Assembly (NCBI GenBank): GCA_027569505.1
Contig: JAPDFF010000029.1
Coordinates: forward strand, 1-64,000
Origin: Chloridium humicola
Taxonomy: Eukaryota > Ascomycota > Sordariomycetes > Chaetosphaeriales > Chaetosphaeriaceae
Direction of reading: 5' to 3'
DNA: 64,000 nt
Shown piece after piece: positions 54,760-64,000 of the stretch; position 1 is the stretch's first letter; every line of letters begins with the position of its first letter. The notes beneath the pieces were generated by a model. That model saw nothing but the letters and a program-made list of their open reading frames with translations. It searched no databases and was not told where the DNA came from. The position numbers were made by a program, and so were the translations under genes.

Positions 54760-54933
54760 TTACTCTTCCTCATCACCCTCAGACGCCTTCTTGCCTTGCT
54801 CCTTCCCAGAAGTCTCAACGACATTCTTCTCGGGCTCACCGGCCTCCTCCTTGGGTTGGTCACCGCTGAAGTCGAAGATATTCTTGGCAGGCTCGCCGAC
54901 GGGCGGCTTGGGAGGCTCGGTATTGGGGGGCAT
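54760..54933 (-). CDS. Very small acidic protein, 57 aa
   Basis: Single-exon frame of 58 codons, ATG 54933 preceded by ACGAA, stop TAA at 54760. Sequence is Pro-rich at the start (PPNTEPPKPPVGEPAKN), has one short hydrophobic patch (IFDFSG) and then alternating Glu/Lys (KEEAGEPEKN, GKEQGKKASEGDEEE). Probably disordered. A possible intron acceptor lies in its leader (CTAACAACCTCTCAAG at about 54970). No family recognised. Below many gene callers' length cut-off. Confidence 0.45.
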   Translation of the reverse strand: MPPNTEPPKPPVGEPAKNIFDFSGDQPKEEAGEPEKNVVETSGKEQGKKASEGDEEE

Positions 54934-56044
54934 TTCGTGTGGTTTGGTTTTGGGTGTCTTGAGAGGTTGTTAGTTGGATGTCTCTGAGAACCTGACTCCC
55001 AGTGTTGTCAAGCTGAGGGGTGTGTGTGTTGGCTTACGTTGGATGTTTTGGGTTTATGATTGCGTTAAAAGGGGTGAGATGGTTGTAAGTTTGGTGTGGT
55101 AAGGAGACAAGCTGTTGGGAGGGCTGCCACAAAAGGCATTGGGCATCGCCATTAAATATATATAGTTACATATAAACCATCGAAAAAGAGGATTTGGGCT
55201 GTTGCCACGAGGCCACCCTGCGTTGGAGGACAGCAAAGCAGTTGGTGGTTGGTTTTGTCACGGTGCATTTCTCGTCGTGACCATAACAAAGCACTTCAAC
55301 TTGAAGAAAGCGAATCCAATCATATGACCACGGTGTTGTGATCTTGCCGCGGTCATACCTAACTTCGAGATACCAGAACCTGTCCTTTTCCACGAGGCTG
55401 TTGTCCAACGGATGCTGTCATCCCAGTAGTTCATTCATGCAGCTCTCTTTGTAACATATCAGATGCCTCAACACCTGAGTTGCCAACCTCCGCGAGTCTA
55501 GTCCCCAGTAACACCAAATGATCACTCACGTTGACACAGATGACTGTGAACCATTCACAATGAATGGGATCTTGCACACAACAATGCGGACCAAAGACGC
55601 AACAGTTCAAGTCGGCCAAAACTAAGGCGAGGTTTGTGTAACTTCTTGGGTAGACACCCCCATCCCTATTCGTACGTTCGGACACTGACGGTGCAGCAAC
55701 TGAACCACAGGTCCGGCAGATCGGAGTTGAGTTAACCCCTTAAAGTACCTCTTGAACCCATCCCCCAAGACCGAGACTCCCACCGAGTATTTCACCGGCG
55801 CTAAGACTGAGTAGGTAGTTACTCCGGGGTCCGGGCTCTGGAAGAGATTCTTCAAGCCCCGTCTCACCCCTCGACCTTTAATACATACACGGCAGGTTCA
55901 TGATACGGATGTCTTACTATCTGGTTACCGTGAGCGTGGATACATATGCCATAACCCATCCGAGATCTTACATCCACACCCGAGTTCAAGACACAAAACA
56001 GGGGATCATACATTACCACCATAACAGCCCGCTCCTTCAGAAGG
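54934..56044. other. Intergenic, no gene seen
   Basis: 1.1 kb between two small minus-strand genes. Two minus-strand frames (55431-55867) overlap without an ATG-led or spliced model that makes sense. No tRNA-like structure found by eye. Confidence 0.5.
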
Positions 56045-56375
56045 CTAGGCCTCCTCCCCATACTTCTTCAACAACTTCACCTCCTCCCCCGGCTGCCTCT
56101 CGACCCACTCTCTGCTCTCTCGCAGCTGCCAAGTGCGGGACACGATGTCTTCCGTCTCTGTGAGGGAACGTTAGCAGATATTTGGACAATCTGAGGGCGA
56201 AAGCGCAATGACAGAGGGTAGGAGGGGGGAACGGGAAAGGGGGAGGGGGGAGGGGGGGGTTGACTGGAGACACACTCTTTGCGGCCGGCTGTTGGCCAAC
56301 CTCAGGCTGCTCGGTAGGGAGGCCCTCGGAGCCGGGGGCAGGGGCCTGGATGGGGATCTCGTTTTCTTCTTCCAT
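56045..56375 (-). CDS. Very small hydrophilic protein, 70 aa
   Basis: Two exons, 56276-56375 and 56045-56157, phase 1; the 118-nt intron has a GTGTGT donor, a TGCTAACG branch and a CACAG acceptor and is extremely pyrimidine-rich on the coding strand. The N-terminus is acidic/Pro-rich (EEENEIPIQAPAPGSEG), the exon 2 part is a charged amphipathic helix (IVSRTWQLRESREWVERQ, then VKLLKKYGEEA). No signal or membrane segment; family unknown. Exon 2's fit to a clean helix after splicing is the main evidence that it is real. Confidence 0.5.
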
Positions 56376-57039
56376 GATGGTTGATGGAAATTGGATTCTT
56401 TAGTTTTGGGTGGTACGTCGAGAGACTCAGGATAGTTTGGAAGGGCTTTGTGGGAGAGGCAGAAGCGAGAAACCGAATGGAGGATGGGGGGAAAACTCGC
56501 GGAGATATGTGCAGCTGGCAGATACACCTGATGACCAGTCGTCTGATGTATGAGCCGTGGCCTAAAAGGGAAGACGCAGCTGTGATATCACCGGTCTAGA
56601 TGATGGCCAACCACGAGCGGCTCTCGGGGCCTTGACGCCGGTTACTACCTACTTATCCCTGATCCTTGACTTCGCACCAACACCGCAACCACCCATCACA
56701 GGTAACCGACCACATGGTTCGTTTCCGGCATTAATGGTTCAAATTGTATTCCGTAATAGATAACCTTCAAGAGAGTTGCTATGCACTGCCGATGAAGTTT
56801 ATTTGCCCCAAAGAATAACAGAGCCCAACTCCAGAAAATGCACGAGTGTAATGCCGCAGCACATGTTGTTATCCAAAACTTGAGCTTGCACAGAGCACCA
56901 CGACGGCAGACTCCTCCCACTAAGTTCCAAGCAACAGACGCCCCTGAAACGAAGCTCCATGACGACCCAAACTCCCAATACTATGCCCCCCAAGATGCTT
57001 CAAGCCACGTACTTTCATCCCCCACCCCAAACTCCCCTC
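56376..57039. other. Intergenic, no gene seen
   Basis: 0.66 kb between the 70-aa gene and the 3' end of the PREG cyclin gene. Nothing recognised. Confidence 0.55.
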
Positions 57040-58188
57040 CTAAGCCACAGCCTCGACATCCCCACACACCGCTCTCCCCCCCGGCTGTTCCCTCACCGGC
57101 AACTGCACATAACTCCCCACATCCTCCTCCTCCTGCACCCCACCACCCCCCTCCTGCTGCTGCACCACCTCATATCCCCCCATATACCCATGCTCATGCT
57201 CATGCACATTCCACGCCTCGGCCCCCCTCCTCACCATCCCCCAATGCCTCCCCAACACCTCCGCATTCACAGCCAGCTCAAACCCCGTCAAAAAACAAAA
57301 ACTCACCTCCAGCCTCGACAGCTCCCTCGGCGACACCCCACCCACTCTCGCAAACCTGCTATGCGGATACGTCAGATCCTCGAGCGCCTTGACAGCCACC
57401 CTCAACCCCGCCAAAAGCAGCCGGTGGGCGTTGCGCTGCGTCACGACGATGGCGCGCTCGAGGACGGCGAGGCGGTGGATGTAGAGCGAGGCGGCGACAT
57501 AGACGGCGGTGGAGAGCGGGCAGTACTGGTGGATACGCAGCAGGTAATCGGTGATGGAGATGGGGGGCGGGACGCGGCAGTAGAATTTGCGGGAGATGGC
57601 GGCGTGTTGGAGGTTGAGGGGCTGGGAGTTTTCGCCGACGACGGTGTGCGGGGGGAGGGGGTGTTGTTGGGGATGGTGTTGGTGTGGAGGTGGTGACTGG
57701 GGGCGCAGGCGGACGCCGTCGATGGGTTGATCTTGGGTTTCGGGCTGGGGTTGTGGTGGTGGTGCGGGTGAGCGGCCTGCTAGTGGGGTGGTGAGTGCGC
57801 TGCCGCGTTGCTGGGCGGCGAGGCGCGCGAGGCTCTTTTCCGAGTTGGAGCGCACGATGCTCTTCTTTTCTGCTTCCATCGCGCGCATGTGTGGGAGTGT
57901 AGGGCTCTGCTGCGGCGGTGTTGGCGGGAGGTGGTCGCCTGTCATGCTGACCAGGGCCTCGATGCCGGCGCTGAGCAGCTTCAAGGCGGCCTGGGGCGCG
58001 ATCTTAAAGACGTCGTCGACCTGGGCCGCAAGTGTGGGCGACGATACATGGTCGGCGCTGGGATGGAGGTAACCCAGCAAATCGTCGTTTTCGGGGGCGG
58101 GCGGTGGTGGCGGCGAGGGAACAACGCTCGAGTCGCTGCCAGCGGAATGTGTCCTTGACGGTTCGGGTCGTGGTTCTTGTTCGGCCAT
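57040..58188 (-). CDS. preg: PREG/Pho80-type cyclin
   Basis: 382-aa cyclin, partner of a Pho85/PGOV-type kinase that represses the phosphate-starvation factor NUC-1 (Pho4) when phosphate is ample. The cyclin box (about residues 200-320) is highly recognisable: KFYCRVPPPISITDYLLRIH, CPLSTAVYVAASLYIHRLAV, TQRNAHRLLLAGLRVAVKAL, EDLTYPHSRFARVGGVS, LSRLEVSFCFLTGFEL. The N-terminal half is Pro/Gln-rich and disordered, as in Neurospora PREG. ATG 58188 (GGCCATG reversed from CCGAACATGG-like context, MAEQEPRPEP) is preferred over a frame extending 15 codons upstream. The C-terminus is low-complexity and could hide a small intron. Confidence 0.88.
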   Translation of the reverse strand: MAEQEPRPEPSRTHSAGSDSSVVPSPPPPPAPENDDLLGYLHPSADHVSSPTLAAQVDDVFKIAPQAALKLLSAGIEALVSMTGDHLPPTPPQQSPTLPHMRAMEAEKKSIVRSNSEKSLARLAAQQRGSALTTPLAGRSPAPPPQPQPETQDQPIDGVRLRPQSPPPHQHHPQQHPLPPHTVVGENSQPLNLQHAAISRKFYCRVPPPISITDYLLRIHQYCPLSTAVYVAASLYIHRLAVLERAIVVTQRNAHRLLLAGLRVAVKALEDLTYPHSRFARVGGVSPRELSRLEVSFCFLTGFELAVNAEVLGRHWGMVRRGAEAWNVHEHEHGYMGGYEVVQQQEGGGGVQEEEDVGSYVQLPVREQPGGRAVCGDVEAVA

Positions 58189-59417
58189 GTTGTGGGACGT
58201 GTCGCACTCTTCGCGCGGGGCTGTGCCTCGCAACGGCGTCGAAAGGACGATTTCGAGTTGGGACGGGACAAAAAGTTGCTGTTCAAAAATGGCGCTGAGT
58301 GAGCGTTCAGTTGGGTTGATGGGGCGCTAAGAAGTTAGGCTCGGGGTCGTTATGTCGGCCAGGGCGGCTCCTCGATATTGTGTATCCTGCGAAGTGTGGG
58401 CGCCAGTCTCATGGTCTATCGTCTCGCGGTCTCGAACAGTCGAACAAGGCTCGGTGTGTCTCGTGATGGCCACGAGATCTCTGGGTGTCGACAGGTGGGG
58501 TTGGGCGGGTCAGGAGGGGCAAATTGGGCGCGACGTCGTGGGGCAGATGGAGCCGGTGCCTGGCCGGGTCTCGAGGTCCGAGAATCTTCAACCACAAAAC
58601 GAGATGGTGATTTTCTGGGACGCTTCAATTTGGTGAATGTTGTTGGTGGTGTTTGAGTTTACGATTGTTGTCGTGGGCAGAGCCGAGAATGGCGGGAAAG
58701 GCCGCAATAAGTCCTATCTTTTGCGACGCTTGTGGTCTGTGCGCCCTGCAGCACCTGGTGACGCACTTTTGCAGCAGAAGCGACAGCAAAAACGACGCCT
58801 CAGATTCTTTTCTTTCTGTCGTTGACATCAACCCAGCCCAGCGCCTTGGCTGAGGCCACTGCATGCAAATGAGCGGCGCGGCGGTTGCTGATCAGTGTCA
58901 ATACCGACAGTCGCGGATGCCATCCGGGTTGGCCTCCCTCCAACCAGCAGCCTTCCCGATATCAGATCGTGGCGAGCGAGGATCGACGGGCTGCATCTCA
59001 GGCCTGGACTGGCAGGTCTCAGCTCCCTCTGCTGCCTCTGCGGCGACATGGATGGGCATTACGGGCGTCAGCGCAACGTTCCTTGAAAATGATAGCGATG
59101 CCAGCCAAGGTGCTGGTGGGGGAAGCACACCAACTTCGAGCCAGATCGAAGACATGCAGGTTCTGTCACACACCACCGACGGAGTATCAATGACACAACA
59201 CTGGGGCATTTGCTCCGGACTTGGTGCTGCAGGGCGGTTGGCCATTGTCCAGTGCCGGGCCGAAGAGGGTGGGATGAAGAGGAAAGAAGGTTTGGAGTAG
59301 ATTGGCATTGCAAAGCTGGCTCTCTGTCACTAATCCATGCAGCAAATCCGGCGTCATCCCCTCGGCACGATACCCGAACCTGTGCGCCCCCACGCAGCAC
59401 CCTACTTCCAAACACGC
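58189..59417. other. Intergenic, no gene seen
   Basis: 1.2 kb upstream of the PREG gene and downstream of the ThDP enzyme. Short frames only. Presumably holds the PREG promoter. Confidence 0.55.
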
Positions 59418-61683
59418 CTAACAGAACGCAACCTTGCAGTCGACAACAGCCGTCTGCCCGCCCTTGACCACCTCGATGGCCTCATTGAGCACCTTCTCAA
59501 GGTCAATCGCCTGGTCAACCCGCGCGGTATACAGATCGCCTCCCGCCGCCGCCTTCGCAATGCCGCCAAAGTCGGGGATGGGCCCATCGATGGCGATGTT
59601 GATCTCCTCGTTCGTCGCCTGCGAGCCCAGCCCATCGGGGTGAACCAGGAGCAGCGATCTTCTCGGCGCATTCCAGCCTATAGTACAGTCAGCAACAACC
59701 ACGTCTCTCAGTAATCACTATCATGACTTACCCTTGTTGTTCAGGACAATGGTCAGAACCGGGAGATTGTACCGCTTCGAGATCCAGTACACACTGCTGG
59801 GCACCGAGAAGAGGAACGTGCCGTCGCCCACAATCTGCACCACAAACTTGGGCTTCTCGCCCTTGGCCTGGCCCTCGATCTCGCTCGCGAGCCTGATACC
59901 CAGCGCACCACCGCCCGACCACCCAAGGCCGCCACCACCACAGTTGAGCCACTGGCCCGGCAGCGTAGGCTGGATGGCGTCGTGCACAAATACCGTGTTG
60001 GTGACGGCCTCGACCGCCCAGATGGTGTCCTTGGGGCACATGTCGCGCAGCTTGCTGCACAGGTAGCTGGTCCCGAACTCGCCGTTTTCGAGCGGCTTCA
60101 GCCGGGCCTCAATCCCCTCCAGCCGCTTCTTGTGCGACTCCTGCAGCGCCGTCCACCGCTTCTCTCTCTCCTCCCCTTGCAGCTGCTCCTTCAGCCCCTC
60201 GTCCGACTTGAGCAGCGTTGTGATCTGCTCGACCGACGTCAGCGCGTCCGCGCGGTACCGGTGCTGCGCCTGGATCCAGTGCACCGGCATCATCTGCTTC
60301 AGCGGATCAACATCAATGTGAAAGATCTTCGCGTCCTCCCTTGGCTTGCACTGCGTCGCGATCCACGGCACATCACAATCCAACACCACAATCACATCTG
60401 CAGTACGAATCGCATCCTCCACCCCATACCTCAACCCCAACCACCCCGGATGATCCGCCGGAAAGCACATATCGCTCCCCCCCGTATCCAACACCCTCAA
60501 CCCCCTAACCATATCTGCCAACTCCACCAACGCCCCGGGCACCTTCTGATTCCGCCCCGCATACCCCGTCACCACCAACGGCTCCTTCGCCCCCGCCAAC
60601 GCCTCCGCCACCCTCCTCACCTCCCTCCCACTCAACCCCCCCAACTCCACCGCCTCCCACTCCTCCTTCCTCACCTTATACTCCCCAATCTCCATCTCCA
60701 TCACCTCCCGACTCCCACAAAGATACACCGGCCCCTGCGGCTGCGAAACCGCAAACTGCAGCGCGCGATTCACCATCTGTTTCACATTCACGCCCGTCTT
60801 GATCTCCCCTGCGTAGCGGCAGTACTGCGCCACGATCTGCTTCTGGTCGGGCACGTCCTGCACCCAGTGGATGAACTCGGTGCGGGAGCCGCGCAGCTCG
60901 CCGTCCTGCGTGATGGGCGAGATGCCAGCGAAGACGAGGACGGGGGCCCGGCCCGTGGACGAGTTGTGCACCGCTGCGCCGAGGCCTTGAGTGCCGACGT
61001 CGACGTGGACGATTACGGCTTGGGGGTGACCGGTTAGGCGGGCGTAGCCGTCGGCCATGGACATTGCTACCATCTGGGATGGGGTTTAGTCACCTGTGGT
61101 GGGAGAAAGGAGGCAAAGGGAAGGGGGGTTAAGGGAGGGGAGGAGGAGGGGGAGGTACCTCGTTGGGGCAGGTAATCATGCGCGGAAACTGGCCCTTCTT
61201 CTCGCGCGCGCCCTTGACCATGGCTTCAATGATGCTGGGATGGTCTGAGCCGAGGTTGACGAAGACGTAGGTCACGCCCGCTTCCCAGAGCGCCTCGAAG
61301 AAGGCGAAGGATGCCGTGTACATCTTGGGCGACGGCTCGGTGTTGTTGGCGGCTGGGGTAGCGAGGGTGGAGGACCAGCGTTGGGGTGTTAGAGTGGGAT
61401 GGGTTGAGGGTGCACTGTTGCTGGTAATGGTGGTGTTGGTCAGGGTGCTTGGCGATACCAGAGGGGTGGTTCGGTTGACTCCTTGCAGGTGCTGGGAAGG
61501 GGGGAGGGCCGTGGTGTTATTGCTCTGGGAAGTGCCGTCGCAGGGACGACCCGATGACGAGATGAACCGGAATGCGGCGGCAGGTCCCCGCAGGCCGGCG
61601 GCAGCTGCTGCAGCGGAATGGGACTGGAGCACCCGACTGGCCCTCGTGGCCCGGGGCGGGGCTGCGCGGAGCAAGGGGGGCAT
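59418..61683 (-). CDS. Mitochondrial-type ThDP-dependent enzyme (acetolactate synthase-like)
   Basis: 708-aa thiamine-diphosphate enzyme. Exons 61159-61683, 59732-61073 and 59418-59677, all in phase. A 40-residue Arg/Ala/Ser-rich start (RAAPPRATRASRVLQSH) is a probable mitochondrial presequence, followed by a ~70-residue Thr/Ser/Asn-rich linker. The pyrimidine domain has the cofactor-activating Glu in ITCPNE, split by intron 1 from MVAMSMADGYARLTG. The central domain includes VPGALVELADMVRGLRVLDT. The pyrophosphate domain has VGDGTFLFS...VLNNKG, with intron 2 inside the NKG codon, then WNAPRRSLLLVHPDG. The loop that is usually G-x-P-G reads GSDHP. Fungal relatives are annotated as acetolactate synthase or benzoylformate decarboxylase-like; it is not the canonical ILV2. 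Substrate uncertain. Confidence 0.85.
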
Positions 61684-63449
61684 CGCGGGGAGTGCGGGGT
61701 GGTGGCGTTGTTGCGGGAGAGGGGAGGTCCTGGTGTGGGTTCACAACCGGGAGGGTTACACGGGACGGATGAGTCGGGAGCTCAGGATAAGGTCCTGAGA
61801 GGTGAGGTGGAGGTAAGCTTCCTTGTCCTCGTTGGTGCCCCTGCCACTACCGAGCTCTGTCTTGGACTTGGCGATGTCAACACCTGGGGACTAGTGTCAC
61901 CGCATATGTTGGGATCCAGATTCGAGTGGACTCAGGTATCCCGAAAGTCACTTTTCGTTCGATGTTCGGTCGAAGCGTGGACAAAGACTTTGAGAAACCC
62001 GCCAGTCACTATTTATTGGTCGGGTTATTCAAGGTGTAAGTGCCCCGGTCTCGGCTTAAGCCCCTCATCGCCCCTTTCTCCTCATGACGCGTGCTTGGTC
62101 AAGTGACCTGCTCCAACCGCTCCCTACGGTTAGAGTTACCTAACACGACGTCTCGGGAGACGAACCATCCCAATGTCAACCAACAGAATGCCACGCGGGG
62201 TGAACCGGGGATGGGTCCCCGGTCATGGACTCGGGACCCCGCATTCCCCGCATCTTCGGCCCCACAAACTCGGTACTTCGAATCCGGGACCGGCGGCGGG
62301 GCCGGGCATTGAACTTAAATCACATCCGGACCACATCGCTCGACCCCGATACCCACCCTATCTTTTACGCCGCCCCAGGTTCCCCCATTGGCAACTCTTT
62401 TGTCCTCACCATCCATCCTCAACTGCACTGGCATGCCCAGCAAACACCACCCCCTGAGCCGAGGATTGCCGTTCCGAGGGGCCGTGTCCTTGTCGTCTGC
62501 GGGGTAACCGGGATGCTGCCGGCGAGTCAAACCAGATTCGCTTGGGCATTGTTCTCCATGTCTTGGTTGTGACACATCCCGCTGCCATCCGAAGTCGGTT
62601 GGGGACTCCCGAGGCGGAGGCGGAAGACGTCGGGGCATTAATTGCGGAATGGACCCGGGTCGACGTCGGATCGGGCCTGGCCTTGTCCGGGGATGGCCAT
62701 CAGATGCAGCCAGATTAGGCTTGAGTCTTGGGCTAGATTGGTTGAGATTCGGGCTCGAACGCGTTGCTGAGCTGAGGAATCGACTTCGTTCTCCTCGCCA
62801 TCCTCGGCCCCTTTTCCCAATTCATCAGCCCATGGCTGGCTTCATCAAAGCGATGTTGGGTCAAACTACTTCTTCGCTAGCCTTCTTCGCGTTATCTGGG
62901 CCTTTGCCGTACTTACGTATTCAACTGGTAGTTGTTGTTGTTTTATCATCTTGATGTTGAACGTTGGCAGATTGCGCTCAACGTTCGGTAGTTTGGTTCC
63001 CCTGAGTCACGTGACCCTGAGGACTGGGGCCGCAGTTGGGCCCCAGTTCTGACATCAGGACCCTGCCGGCTCCCCGGCCAACATCGTCAAGATCCTCGCC
63101 ACAGCAGTGTCGCTCGATCCGGGATGGACATCACGCGACTAGGTAACACCCTAGCTAGCGTATAGAAAGAGTCGAGAACACGCTCGGCCTTCAAGCCAGT
63201 CATCGTGCCAATGCCAGTCCACCAAGATTTCTACATACTCCCAGTAGTTTGGATACTATCCGGCATCCTCCTAGCGCAAGATGCGCTGCCCCGGAACCCC
63301 CTTTGGTTTTCCTCACTATCGGGAGGAGCCGTTTGACTCCCACCTCGGCGTTCTCTCTAGTTTACTAAATGAGACGCCGCAGATCCTAAAGAGACGCAAC
63401 ACCTTAGTTTACCTTCTTGGCCCGCCTCAGCTGCTAGGGTGCTAAAGAG
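61684..63449. other. Intergenic, no gene seen
   Basis: 1.8 kb between the ThDP enzyme start and the end of the SNF2 gene. GC-rich to about 62640. Scattered short frames without recognisable domains. A CACGTGA motif occurs near 63007. Confidence 0.5.
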
Positions 63450-64000
63450 TCAACATACCTCGAGACCAGCCAGTCTTTCCTTCTGCTGCTCACCTCCTCT
63501 TATTGGATCAAGCAGTACCTCCTCGAGTTTCTTTTTTGATTGCTGGAGATCCAAGATTCTCTGGTAATAGGTGTTTGTTAGCCCATTTCTGGTCGTTCTT
63601 GAGGACGTCGATGGGTAAAAGTACCTCCTCAAACGTGTCCTTGATAAAGAACCTGACCGTCGTCACCTCCTTCTGTTGGCCAATTCGATAAACCCTGGAG
63701 AGGGCTTGTTCCTCTATCGCAGGGTTCCTGCGGTATTAGGGGGCTTACGTTAGTCGCCTATTCGGAGAGGCAGGACAATGATGAGTAAAGAAAAGGGGGA
63801 AGAAGGGGGTGTACCAGTGAGGCTCGATCAAGTAGGCTCGAGAAGCCTCGGTAAGCGTCAAGCTGGGGATCCAAGTTGTTAGTCACTTGGTGGTCTTGGG
63901 GTCCATAATTGATTTTAGGGCAGTTGATGCTGGAGAAGTTGAAGGATGAAGACGAGGAGACACTCACCCCACCGCGCCGCAGGAGAGAGTCAGGAGAAAC
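63450..64000 (-). CDS. SNF2-family helicase, 3' end (runs off window)
   Basis: C-terminal end of a Swi2/Snf2-type DNA-dependent ATPase; its 5' part lies beyond 64000. Exons from right: >64000-63968, 63815-63862, 63625-63727 and 63450-63560, all in phase. The spliced product reads LLTLSCGAVG | LTLTEASRAYLIEPHW | NPAIEEQALSRVYRIGQ then KEVTTVRFFIKDTFEE | RILDLQQSKKKLEEVLLD. This covers helicase motifs V and VI (the Q-x2-R-x2-R-I-G-Q box). It stops about 40 residues after motif VI, typical of Rad5/Rad16-like ends. The exon pieces are only 48-111 nt. Stop is TGA at 63450; a further intron there is possible but would be only 25 nt. It could be a full gene or a relic; no disruption is visible in this part. 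Confidence 0.8.

Noticed and set aside
55431..55867. Two overlapping minus-strand frames
   Set aside because: No ATG-led, spliceable or recognisable product; treated as noise.
59982..61037. 351-codon plus-strand frame opposite the ThDP enzyme
   Set aside because: Repetitive Arg/His/Pro/Leu translation, a shadow of the real minus-strand gene.
1..64000. CRISPR arrays, rRNA and tRNA genes
   Set aside because: Read for regular spaced repeats, conserved rRNA segments and cloverleafs; none found. The organism is eukaryotic.

Overview
The window reads as nuclear DNA of a filamentous ascomycete, most likely a Sordariales-type fungus (Chaetomium/Podospora/Neurospora relatives). Evidence: short 48-120 nt GT-AG introns with CTAAC/CTGAC branch sites, GC-rich third codon positions, and a fungal gene repertoire: PREG/Pho80 cyclin, HSP30, large-subunit catalase, Zn2Cys6 factor, HET, DUF6604 and SesB-NACHT-WD genes. 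Several dead genes carry stop codons of the CAA/CAG/CGA to TAA/TAG/TGA kind, as expected from repeat-induced point mutation (RIP) or similar decay. All gene models were spliced by hand; exon joins were accepted only when phase, donor, branch and acceptor agreed.

Layout. 0-1 kb: a poly-C/G-rich edge, a Cys-rich ORF and a CTCTTTTT minisatellite. 1-6 kb: an SMP-C2 lipid-transfer protein (-) and a decayed DUF6604 gene (+). 6.8-14 kb: a small hypothetical protein, a Myb/SANT-like protein, an Ap4A phosphorylase tail-to-tail with an alpha/beta hydrolase, and an HSP30-type small heat-shock protein with a heat-shock element. 14.9-17.5 kb: a decayed SH3-like/HET gene. 17.8-26 kb: a tiny secreted Cys-rich protein, a metallophosphatase, an SGNH hydrolase, a conserved hypothetical and a REI1-like zinc-finger protein. 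25.8-34.1 kb: an island of dead genes (acyltransferase, LINE fragment, SesB-NACHT-WD NLR). 34.5-45 kb: large catalase, a GPI-type secreted protein, and a divergent Zn2Cys6 regulator/MFS transporter pair. 46.9-53 kb: a Cys-rich tandem-motif protein, a secreted M15-like protein and an Xaa-Pro aminopeptidase. 53-57 kb: three very small hydrophilic genes and a fragment duplicated from the NLR gene. 57-64 kb: PREG cyclin, a mitochondrial-type ThDP enzyme and the 3' end of an SNF2 helicase running off the right edge.

Most live genes are unlinked housekeeping or stress functions. The clearest functional pairing is the divergent transcription factor and transporter at 39-45 kb. The clearest theme is that three allorecognition or NLR-associated gene types (HET, SesB-NACHT-WD, DUF6604) are all present here only as mutated relics.
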